Made by a program: the position numbers and the translations under genes. From Arenicola marina (taxonomy: Eukaryota; Annelida; Polychaeta; Arenicolidae), in assembly GCA_964019135.1 (NCBI GenBank), contig OZ025260.1, forward strand, positions 31,552,254 to 31,616,253: a stretch of 64,000 nt of DNA, in the 5' to 3' direction. Under the pieces are notes generated by a model. It worked only from the letters and a program-made list of their open reading frames with translations, made no database searches and had not been told where the DNA came from. Of this stretch, positions 37,205 to 47,857 are shown piece after piece. Position 1 is the first letter of the stretch; each line of letters starts with the position of its first letter.

Positions 37205-37908
37205 TGAGCAGAGCTGATCGATAGACAATAATTAACAGATTCTGAAAAGAACAATAGAAATATATACAGGTGGTATATACAAGATTATTTGAGTAACAAA
37301 TAATAACTGAAAGTTGCCAGATGGCCGAAGTAACAGAATAAATTTTATTCTACTTATTTTCAAGTCATTACCTTCTTAAGGGGAACCAACCAGTGTAGGT
37401 GTAAAATATTGATTAGAGTAAATAGCCTGTCAGCTAGGGTCTTGACTGCAAAGCCGCTCAGCCGATTGCTGGGGGTCTGCTTACTTATAGATGGTCACCA
37501 CCAAAGATCTTAAGATCAAGCCAAGCAGTCTGCTCAGCCAGCCATCAGATGAATAGTCTGGTAAATGTGGTGGTCAACGAGGCTGCATGGGACTGATTAA
37601 TTCTATTAACACCAGGGACAGACATTAACTTTAGATGTTGTTTGTCCTGTCAGGCATGTGGTGTTAAAATTGACCTGCCACCTGGAAAATTTGCCTGTCC
37701 TATCAAATAGAGAGGCAACAATGTTGATATAGCTAATACATGATTTATTTATTTATTTTATCTACAAAGATTTTGCCGAAGATAAAGCATGCATTTGACT
37801 TGTCGGGGCCAACAAATAAAAGCTAACGTTCAGTTATTGTTGGTGTATTTGTGATATCTCGGCCCAGGCCCGGTGGATGAAAGACACCAAGCCCCTCGGG
37901 CCAAATGG
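37205..37908. other. Upstream of FAXDC2, nothing further recognised
   Basis: 37205-37240 is 5' UTR up to a putative acceptor. The rest is AT-rich and non-coding. TTTATTTATTTATTTT simple sequence lies near 37745. Confidence 0.45.
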
Positions 37909-38010
37909 GAATTTCCCTTTGACCTAACGTGTAAGGTGTTCGCTCTGGATGCGAAGGGTCGCCGGTTCGAAACCCGCCTGGGTAGAACTTTCGGCGTCCA
38001 TTCGGGCCTG
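37909..38010 (+). mobile_element. tRNA-derived SINE, family 3, copy 1
   Basis: Shares TTTCCCTTTG, GGTGTTCGC and TTTCGGCGTCC with the copy at 41869. The B box GGTTCGAAACC is perfect and the A box is degenerate. The 3' limit is uncertain. Confidence 0.6.
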
Positions 38011-38737
38011 GGACCAGAAATACTACATATTGACAGAACGGCCGTATGAGTTAGTGTGGGTGGGGTAGTGGTCTTAATGGGGGTGTAGGGAGGGGTGGTG
38101 TGTGTAGCTAGCAGCCAGGTTTATTGGCGGGCCATATGCATAGTGTGCAGTGGGGGGGGTGGAAGCAGGGGAGGCTCACAGGGGGGTGTCAAAATGGACT
38201 AATTGGCATTCTTTAAAAACAACTCAACCCAAAAAAGATGATCCGAGCATTTTTCAAAGAAATATTTTATATACATTTACAAATCATGCCTTTCTGATAT
38301 CGGAAGATTCCAATTTAATGCTCTCAGCCCCCACAACCTCCTCCCCCACCCATACTAAAGGGTGGGGAGACCATACGGCTGATTTGGTTATATGGCCATT
38401 CTGTCTATAGACCGTTATTGTTCGCATTGATCAGTGCATGGCTACAGGTTGTTTGTTCACCTGCTGAACATTGCAGAATAGTTAGAGATCACAGTTTAAA
38501 TCTTCACCTGCCCTGTTGGGCCTACAACCAGTATTTTGACCTGTCCAACCCTGAAATTCAACTGTCCCGGGCAGTTGGTCTCCCTGACAGTATGTATGTC
38601 TCCCTGAACACTGCACAAAAATGCAATATTTATAGAATAAGAATTCCCACTGCCAAAGCCTTTTCGCTGGTTATCTGTCATGTACACCCACTGGGTACTC
38701 TCTAAACAATAAGAGCTGAGGATAAATCACTGATATA

Positions 38738-40052
38738 CTTCTGATCTAAAGTTGATAGTGGGGTGATGTTAAAATGAGTGGTTTATATGGATAGGGTACA
38801 TGTTGATTTGCTATTTTACTCTGTTTTCAAGACAATATAGTGTATCCAAAGTAAATATTATAGCCATTTTTGTGTCATGACACTGCTCAAAGAGGTTACA
38901 TGCGCGGCGAGATTTGAGCAGAGTCATGGCAGCCGGTGTAACATAATAACCTGTCTGGCCGTGATAACCTGTCCGGCCACGCTTCTTTCATGCCACTAAG
39001 CCTAACCAGAACCCTAATACTAACCCTAACCCTAACCCTGGCCCTAACCTAATCCTATTGGTATATGCTCGGAATGGCTGAACTGCGAAACGGTCGAGGT
39101 ATTTAAGAGGGGTGGGGGGAAGGGGGGATGGGGTGGTTTGGTGGGGGGGTGAATGGGGTGGGAGGGGGGGGTCGTCGAGCCCAAGCCGCCAGCGGATTAG
39201 TCTGCGCCTCGACGATTGGGTGTCTGGCTTGGCGTCGGCCAAGATGGCTTCGGCATCAGGTGGGGGAGGGGGGGGGGGGCTGCGTCTGGCACGCTTGGAT
39301 TAATCTGAATGAAATGAAGCTGAGTTTCCATGTAAAAAATGTTTCGGGCCGCGTGCAAATTCCGCGTTATTAATGCTCATTACGGGCCGTGTGAACATTA
39401 TCCATGCTCGTTACTGGGCCCTTGACAATTCCCTCAAAATTTAGTGATTACTTTAGTGGCCCGGCCGTGAAGATTTCTCCTAAAAAATCAGTAAATATTG
39501 GTCCCATCCCACCCCTCCACCCATACACACCCGGCAGACAGCAACACAAATACAATTGACACCAATCGCCAGCTTCATCTACCCCGAGCCAGACCCTCCC
39601 CCCCCCCTCCCCAAGCCAATTGTTGAGGCGCAGATTAATCCGCATGGCGGGCGGCTCGATGACCCCCCCCCACCTCCACCCATGGTAGGGGGTGGTGAGA
39701 GCGACTCTGCCGTTATGCCGTTCGGCCATTCTGCATGGCATTCATCCTATCCCAACCCTAAACCTAACATATATGGGCTATTTACATAACAACCCCATTC
39801 GCTGCGCATGCGCACATGCCAGCCGGACACTTTATCACGGCGGACAGGTTATCATGATACACCGGATCAGCACAAAAAGTTAAAAACATCAGGCTGGTTG
39901 TAAAAAGGCTCTAGAATCTAATATTTATTTTGGATACACAATAAGTCAATATCATCCTGAAAACAGAGTCTGATAGCAATTAACATGCACTCTATCCATA
40001 TGATTACTCTTTTTAACATTGCCCCACCGTAAACTGTAGATCGGAAGAAGAT
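38738..40052. mobile_element. 1.3-kb foldback element, arms about 500-550 bp
   Basis: Successive blocks pair in inverted order. 38738-38985 matches the reverse complement of 39818-40052 (for example GGATAGRGTRCATGTT, CTCTGTTTTCA, TGTATCCAAARTAAATATTA, GATAACCTGTCCG). Further in, the block near 39170-39225 (GCGGATTARTCTGCGCCTC) matches 39620-39660. The spacer is about 39291-39559. The arms include G-rich low complexity. There is no ORF with recognisable content. Confidence 0.7.
39003..39050. repeat. Interstitial telomere-like CCCTAA repeats
   Basis: Several degenerate CCCTAA units (CTAACCCTAACCCTAACCCT) lie inside the left arm of the foldback element. A shorter run, AACCCTAAACCTAAC, is in the right arm near 39755 in the same genomic orientation, not mirrored. 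Confidence 0.7.
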
Positions 40053-40471
40053 CGGAAGGATCGGAAGAACATCGGGCATTTACCCTGACCCAAAAATAAG
40101 TCACAACCAACCAGTCACATGACTTTTTTTTCAGTCTTGTGACTTGTCAGCTTGTCAACACGTATAACCTGATAACAGCACAAGTTAAGTTATGAACGTT
40201 TCAAAGTTTATACGGTCATGCAGATCCACTGTTTGATCACCAGTCAGACCATCGATGCAAATCGTAAATAACTTACCTTCTCTTGTTCGCTGTAAACACG
40301 TAAATGTACCCGCCTCCCTATGTTCGTATGGATCACCTTCTGTGTTATTGTTTTGCTCGGAAGTGAAAAACTGCGCATGTCGCCAAGACAAACAAAGAGA
40401 ATCTCTCGGCAGAGGGCGCTCCTTATTGCAGAGCACCATTGATAGGTTGTTTTAGTGAACCTGCTCGATTT

Positions 40472-41241
40472 GACGCACTTTGAAAAAGATTTCTTTAATT
40501 AATTCACCGGACTCATTACGTCATATCTTCCTTGTGAAAATCAATGTAAGCTACGTGTCATCATAATCGTGCTAAAACTGAAATAAAATTGGAAGGATGC
40601 CAACCAAACGCCTTCCCCATATATATCAGTGGCCAGGAATTTACGAAAGGGGGTGCGAAGGGGTGTCGGCGGTGGGGGGGGGGGGGGGGGAGGGGGCACC
40701 ATTTATTAAATTACTATCCGGATCCAATAAGAAACTTGCGACCCGGGGGAAGGGTGTGTTGAGGTTCTATCTAGGCGTTGATCCTGTGATCGGGAGAGGG
40801 GGTGTTGGTGAGGCTGTGCAGAAAGAAATGTGACTGTGCCCTCTGCACGTGTCCCCTTGACGCACTTTGAAAACGATTTCTTTAATTAATTCACCGGACT
40901 CATTACGTCATATCTTCCTTGTGAAAATCAATGTAAGCTACGTGTCATCATAATCGTGCTAAAACTGAAATAAAATTGGAAGGATGCCAACCAAACGCCT
41001 TCCCCATATATATCAGTGGCCAGGAATTTACGAAAGGGGGTGCGAAGGGGTGTTGGCGGGGGGGGGGGGGGGGAGGGGGCACCATTTATTAAATTACTAT
41101 CCGGATCCAATAAGAAACTTGCGACCCGGGGGGAGGGTGTGTTGAGGTTCTATATAGGCGTTGATCCTGTGATCGGGAGAGGGGGTGTTGGTGAGGCTGT
41201 GCAGAAAGAAATGTGACTGTGCCCTCTGCACGTGTCCCCTT
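40472..41241. repeat. Tandem duplication of a 387-bp unit
   Basis: 40472-40858 and 40859-41241 both run from GACGCACTTTGAAAA to GCACGTGTCCCCTT and differ at only a few bases and in the length of the internal poly(G) run. Each copy contains the G-rich dispersed repeat (TTGCGACCCGGGG). Confidence 0.93.
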
Positions 41242-41868
41242 CTTCAGAGAAAGGTGGGGGGGGGGCATATGTGCCTTTTTTCGCCTATTTTCCAGCGAAA
41301 GCGGGGGGGGGGGCGGGACACGTGCCCTGTGCCCTCTCGATCCGCCGCTTTATATATATATGCGATGCATGATCGAAAATATTTAGTTTGCAAAAAAATA
41401 CGCAATACAAGACTTCGAGTTTTCAAAGGACAAATATACAAGAGACATCTACATATCTGCTTATAGTTAACACACTAATTAACACCTTGGTCTGTAAATG
41501 GTTCGGGTGTCCCATGGCCACTTCAAAAGTCTTTGGAAACAGAGATTTTTACAAAAAGAGGTGTCTTTTGAACCGAGGTTTTCCGGCAGAAAAACGGGGC
41601 TGTCTTGGAACTGTTCGAGGTTATATCACAGAAAGGGTTAATTGTGTTTTGTTACGTAAAGGACGTAATGGGGTTTTTGAAGCTAACCCATTGCAAGCAG
41701 ATCTATATGGTCTTTTGGAGCAGGCACATTTAAAAGGAGGGAAAATTAAAATATTACAAATTAAGTGGCTGCATGCATGAGGTTAATGTCGTGAATATCG
41801 TTATAAACGACATGTCACGTGTTAAATAATAAATAATAAATTATGACACCCATTGAGAGAAAATAGAG
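41242..41868. other. Non-coding stretch
   Basis: Two more G-rich blocks (41256-41268, 41305-41315) and CGATCCGCCGCTTT near 41339, which may be the far end of the G-rich repeat. A 130-codon open frame at 41388-41780 has no recognisable motif. Confidence 0.4.
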
Positions 41869-42010
41869 GAAATTCCCTTTGGCATGACGCGAGCTGGGTG
41901 GTGTTCGCCATGGATATGCCATGCGGGTCGAATCCCGTCAGTGCGGGTTGTGAACTTTTCGGCGTCCCGCATTTGGTATACGCATACAGCGCTAGAAGCA
42001 CGGCATACAC
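41869..42010 (+). mobile_element. tRNA-derived SINE, family 3, copy 2
   Basis: Starts AATTCCCTTTGGCATGACGC. B-box-like GGGTCGAATCC has one mismatch, followed by TTTTCGGCGTCCCGC as in copy 1. The two copies are roughly 65-70 percent alike by eye. Confidence 0.55.
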
Positions 42011-42212
42011 ACTGTTGCCTTCGCGTGATCATTTAAAACCCGTAATAATCATGTAATATGCCGTCATCTACCGCATTCAAGTTATGATATGCACCTTTTA
42101 AAAACTTATTGTCATAATACAAGTAAACGCATATATATAGTCACTATGTATATATACAACGTATATGGTCATAATTACACAATGACAACATATGCAATTA
42201 TCTGTTCTTGCC

Positions 42213-42290
42213 AAATAAAATGACCATGCAGACCGAATAAAATGACCAAGCCAAATAAAATGACCACACCAAATAAAATGACAGAAAGCT
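42213..42290. repeat. About 20-bp repeat, CCAAATAAAATGACCA, 4 copies
   Basis: Four tandem units containing AATAAAATGACC lie about 600 bp upstream of the SUMO start codon. Confidence 0.8.
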
Positions 42291-42899
42291 ACAATGAATT
42301 CAGCCCCATATATACGGGCATATACACGTAGCTTTGAATATCAATTAATATTTGCCGATAAATTATAGTTCGGTCATAACTTCAGTTAGCAGCATAATTT
42401 AAACTTTGACGCATCACGAAATCATTTGTTTCTGAGGCGGCCCGCGTAGATCACCAAGCTGGCAGTATTTACCCGGCAATACACTGCGCACATGCGTATA
42501 TAACACTGACCCCATACCGCGTGTGATTCAAAGCGAGACAATGACTCATCCCCGCTGTTGCGCTATTGCTCAATGAAAGAAACCAATGTTGCCTCTTCAT
42601 GTATTCTGAACACAAATATGGATAAAATATCGGGCAACCTTGAAATAAATTTATCGTGAAAAGTGTCCTTACATGGATATTCGAATGAGCACGTAAAGAA
42701 AAAAAATTATGTTTGGTTTACGGATACAACGACAAAAGAATCGTGGAGACAACATAATTATTGGTGTACTACCCAAAAAAGCCGCCTCCGCATTTTTGCT
42801 GCGGTCCTGCACTTTCCTTTTTGTGTGGCGCTTGGAGGCGGCAAGGTTTCGGTGCAGTGCTCGCTTGATTGAAGAAATTCGCCACCACCAGCTTAAATC

Positions 42900-45492
42900 A
42901 TGTCAGACGAGAAAAAGGTTTGTTATTGGGCGTTTCTTTAAGTTAAAGAAACCTATTTGTTCATTATTTTCATAGTCTGCCGATAGCGAATTGCCCAAAA
43001 CATGCTTTCCAAAAGCGAACCGGCATTCGCGCGTCGGCTCCATTTGCTCCTTTTTCGCTCCACACTTTGTGCTCCCGATTTTGATTTCTGACAAAAGAAG
43101 CTGAAACCCGTTCCTGTAACACTTCGCAATAGCCTTCTATCGGTTTATGCCGCGTCTTGAGCGGATTGCTTGGTAGTCTGCTGCCAAAGAGAGAATACTT
43201 TTCTCATATTTTAAGTTTTAATAAGTTTATCAGTGTTTATAAGACTGAAGTGAAAATTTAGGTTCCTAAAATTTCAAAAACTCTCCACATTTCCTGGCAT
43301 GCATTTCCACATAAGGCCTACTGATTTTAAGTCCTAATCATATGTATTAACTCTGCTGAAGATCTTTGACTGATCTTTTCTAGTGATTGATAATCAAGGC
43401 TTCTGCAATGATTTTCCACTTGTAGAATTTCTTTTCTAATCATTTTTCATATGTGAAACCTCTCTTCCATGGCAGTACAGTGGTCCATTATTATATTTCA
43501 TTATTAATGTTAAGACTACCTCTGGTATGCAGGCTTGCCATGTATAGAACACTAAAATGTTAAAGCCCTTTCATTATGCAACTCCCTTGTTGTATGATTT
43601 ATAACCTGTATTTGGGCTCGTTGTATGATCAGTGCATTGTACAAAACCATTGTTAGGCAGTAACTAATTATCTGACTGAGCAAAGAATACCTTGTGTAAT
43701 CTGACTAGCTGTTAAAATGTTGGTGTAATATTTTTTGCCATTGTTATTCATACCTTTTATATAAATAAGCAAGGTTGTACAAGTAATTGAATAAATAAAC
43801 CATGCATAAAGGCTATAGACTAACTATAGCCAATGGTATTGATACTATTTAAATAGCACAGAACTGGAGACTTGGTTATCAGCATTATAGCATTATTTGA
43901 GTATGTAAAATATAGATTTCAACAATCCTTCAGACACTGATTATGAGTAAGTAGGAAAAGGGAGGTTCAGGTTTTATATATTATGATGCTTGACCTTTGA
44001 CTGCTTATCTGGGGGCTCTGTTATACATTTTTTCATGCTGGCAGAACAGAAGCTGTATAATGCAGGGACCACTGTATTCAGACATCATTGTGTACAAAGG
44101 ATAGATGTTTCAAAGTTACCAGATCTCGCCTAGAACAGCCAGAACAAATATTCTCATTATTTGCAGAATCAGAGATTATGATTGAGGGGAAAAAGACTAT
44201 TTGATATCCTCTCCTCAGTAGTTGAAAGGAACCTGACTATTTATTTACCCAGTTGCAAGTAGCCTCTCATCAATACTTCAACCCTTTGAGCGTGGGTGGG
44301 GAGTTGTTGTTACCAGTTATAGATGGCAGCCTGGCTGTTATTGTTAACCTTGATCCATGTGGAGCTGAGTGGTGTAGCACTTTTGATCTTTCAAAGTATC
44401 AGCCCAGATAAATAGCCACAGTGGTAAAAATATGCTCTCTTTTCAGGACGGTGGCAGTGAACACATAAACCTGAAGGTAACGGGGCAGGATGGCAGTGTG
44501 GTACACTTCAAAATCAAGAAAAATACACCACTCAGAAAGCTGATGTCTGCATATTGTGAAAGAACTGTAAGTATTTAAAACTGCCTGATATGGCAAGTGT
44601 GTAATGATCATAATTTGTATCGTTTCCACTGAATAAAGTGTGATATTTGCAGCTACTTATTTGCCTTTGTCTGTATCATAAGGGTTTATTTAGGATGAAC
44701 CAACAAACCAAACTTTGCTTTTATGTTGAGGTGTTTGAAATGATGGCCACCCAGTTGAGATATTGTGTATTATAGGGGACCCTCCCAATTTTATTTGGAA
44801 GCCTTTATGTATGCACAAGTGACACCAACATTTTTTCTGTATTGAGAGTTTTAAGATTGGATGTCTTGTCTATCTCAGGGTGTCAAGATGGGTTCTATGC
44901 GGTTCCGGTTTGATGGTCAACCAATCAATGAAACTGACACACCCTCTGGGGTAAGTTCTTGTAACTGTTGATTGTATGGATTGATGTAGCTATCATTGTT
45001 TTTCATATAATTAGTCAATTAATGGTTACGGAAATGTGGTGGCAGTAGATTTTGATATGATATACGGTACTCTCTTCAAAAGCAGTAATATATGTTTTTT
45101 TAAAGCCTTAGTTCTTTTACGATATCTGTATTTGTTGAGCTTGATATGGGGTCAATCGTGTGACATTGGGTTAATCCAATGGTCTGTTGGTCAGCTTGCT
45201 CTTCTTTCGCGCGTGAGCTGTACCAAACCAGCCAACGTGCCTCAGAAGTTTGAACCCTGGGGTGCCTGTCAATATTAAATATCTCATGTCTTTACGAAAA
45301 GATTAGGGGTCCCCCCAGGCTTGACTCCACTCTACTCTTCATCCTGACCCGATAGTGCGATATGGCCTTTCTGCTCCTCAAACCAGCCAACCAATCTAAA
45401 CTGATGTTGTTTTCTTCTTTCTTCAGCTCGATATGGAAGATGGTGACGTCATCGATGTATTCCAGCAACAGACAGGCGGCAGATGGTTATAG
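42900..45492 (+). CDS. SUMO: SUMO-2/3-type ubiquitin-like modifier
   Basis: Exons are 42900-42917, 44447-44566, 44879-44950 and 45427-45492, 91 aa, all phase 0. The split after MSDEKK matches vertebrate SUMO2/3 genes. The beta-grasp fold is recognisable from [55 protein letters not shown] and [16 protein letters not shown]. The precursor has a three-residue tail, RWL, after the GG that becomes the conjugation site once SENP proteases cleave it. The SIM-binding groove residues (VVHFKIK) are present. SUMO is attached by SAE1/2 and UBC9 to lysines of nuclear proteins. The N-terminal tail (MSDEKKDGGSEH) lacks the psi-K-x-E site that vertebrate SUMO2/3 use for chains. The QQQTGG end and [12 protein letters not shown] favour SUMO-2/3 over SUMO-1. 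AATAAA at 46569-46574 is a candidate poly(A) signal. Confidence 0.96.
45160..45412 (+). mobile_element. Possible tRNA-related SINE, family 4, in SUMO intron 3
   Basis: A-box-like TGGTCTGTTGGTCAGC and B-box-like GTTTGAACCC (one mismatch), then a tail with TGCGATATGGCC and AACCAGCCAACC, like the 3' parts of families 1 and 2. The head is diverged, so this is tentative. Confidence 0.45.
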
Positions 45493-47857
45493 AGAGGATA
45501 TCGTGGACAGCATGGCGACATCATAAGAAGGGCGTCGGTTCATTCCCTGGTCTTCACGCGGCCAGTCTCCATGAGCCGTTGGAGCGACAACCACACCTTG
45601 TAATGTCTATGTAGAGTGCTACATTTCCCGCTGAACCTCGATGGGCCTTGGTGTTAAACTTCAAAGGATGGGGATTGACCTGTGAGTCCCCTGCGTCGGC
45701 GCGGATGTTCATACCTCACCCCCATCGAAAGGCAACCCTTTAGATCGTTAAGACGTGCATTTAAGAAACTTCGAATTACCCTTATAATCATATCACATGT
45801 ACGACTTATACAACAAGAACCGGACGTTTGGGGGTGGGGGGCACGGGACGGGTAGCTGTCGCTGTAAAGACTCTGGTCGCCCTTGAGCCAATCTCGGTCA
45901 GACGCCTTCTCATGCTCGCCACTCGTGTGTTGAGGAATGGATGGGGCATGGCTGTGATGTATATGTTTGGTAGCCAGAGGTGCTGGTCTTGTGGCTCCAC
46001 CTGGGGGTGGGATTAAGGGTATGTGAAGTATGAATGAATGGCTGCTTGCGTGAGTGACTGCGCGGTTTTATCTCGTCATCCATCCGGCTGGTTAATCAAT
46101 AGTTCATGCTTCTTCGTGAGGATTGTTTTGTGTTATCTTTCTAATGTCTTAGAGATTTATATGGTAAATTAAGCTAATGTGTCATTTTGTGTCCACCTCT
46201 GCACTGGAGGCGGTTTAGTCAATCCAACGTTCTGTTTTTTCAAACCAAAAACAACTTGTGGCGAGCAGTCCCAAAGTTTCCTTATAAACGGCTTTCGGTT
46301 CTACTCTGCCGGTCCACGTATATCTCGAATGTATGCTTCGCTGTCGGCTACTTTTAGTGATTATTTTCAATGGTTTCAAGTTGGAAGCGTTGAGGGTTCA
46401 AAATGATCGGTCTATTTTAAAATATTCGTTCTGGTATGAATATAAAGAAAACACTGCATCTTGTACATAGAAGTGCGATATCCCCAAGCGCCAGTGTTCA
46501 AACCAGCCGTATACGACCCTCACTTGTCCTGTGTAAGTGTTTGTATGGAAAAGCTGTTTCTTATGTACAATAAAATAGTACAACTTAGAAATGGAATTGT
46601 TTTTAAGAGATCTACACTCTAGGCCGTTTTTAAGAGTCTTGACACACCGCTACACTAGACCAAATAAATAAGACTTCTACCAGACAAGAAATTTGCGGGG
46701 TTTTAATGTAGTTCGTAATATCTAATATCTACTGCAACCTTTATTTATTATTCTGTTTCCTACTATCTTTATGCCGGTTCCTTTCAAGAAAGTTTTATTA
46801 ACTAACTTCTCTCCTGCCCGACAGTTATTTTTCTGGCAGTGTTTTTCGTAGTCCCTGGCAAGTACATTAAAACTTACATATTTCGAGTTTACGAAACAAC
46901 AACCGAAGAACACCTGCCGTAAAAGGAAGTGATAAGGAAAGCCATTTGATCCAATTCACTTGACACATACGAAATATATAAACCACAATTAAAAAAAGTA
47001 CACAAATGATTAAATTTTAATTAATTACAAATGGAATTACAAATGTACATATACAAGACTACAATCTACCAACTTCGACCGCTACAGTCACTGTCCACAG
47101 TGTTTTGAAACGATTACTACACAAATTAAGACTCAATCGTCATGAAACCTCGTTGTGAGTGTCATGCACCAACAAGCGGTTACACACAAGATTACTCCTC
47201 TAATTTTTCCGCTTGGCCAGTCTCAAAACTCATCACGGTTCAGCCATGATCGCTATACTGATCTCAGCTAACAAAATATATAGCTTGAACACTTCCACCA
47301 TTGCCGCAGTTTTGAACTGGTAACAAATCTAGAATGGATTTCCCACGAGCGAAAACTTCTCGTGATCACATCGCAAACTTGAATCCCGAAGCATAACGAG
47401 ATATATGTCAATAACCAATACAAATCTGGTGACGCAGTATGCATACTGCACGCACCGGCGCATGCGCCCTGAACTGGGCAGGACACTTAGAAGAACAATT
47501 TACTTCCGGGCGATTTGGTATGCAGGTTGACTTGTGGCATATTTAACGAACGCCGTTTAGTCGACTACGGGGATTAGTCGGCAAAAGTTACCATGTAAAT
47601 GATTTTAGCCGACTAAGTCCCGCAGCCGGCTTAACTATGTACGTCAAATAGGCCATTGGTTGTCTGATCCAAGTTCACGAGGATCCATGCTGTGCCTCTA
47701 TTAAGAACATGAAGGTGGCTACACTGGGGCCAGAAACCTTCTGTGATAATGAAATGGGGGAATGAAACAGGCGCGAGAATCAGGCTGGTCAAGCGAAACT
47801 ACCGTCTCCGTATGGCTTGCTCACAGCTGACGATTAACATTTACAACGATGGCCATC
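45493..47857. other. SUMO 3' UTR and intergenic sequence
   Basis: 45493 to about 46590 is likely SUMO 3' UTR, ending after AATAAA at 46569. Beyond it is AT-rich DNA without recognisable genes or repeats until the 29-bp array. Confidence 0.5.

Noticed and set aside
41388-41780. 130-codon plus-strand ORF beside the tandem duplication
   Set aside because: No family resemblance seen and no supporting signals. Left unannotated.
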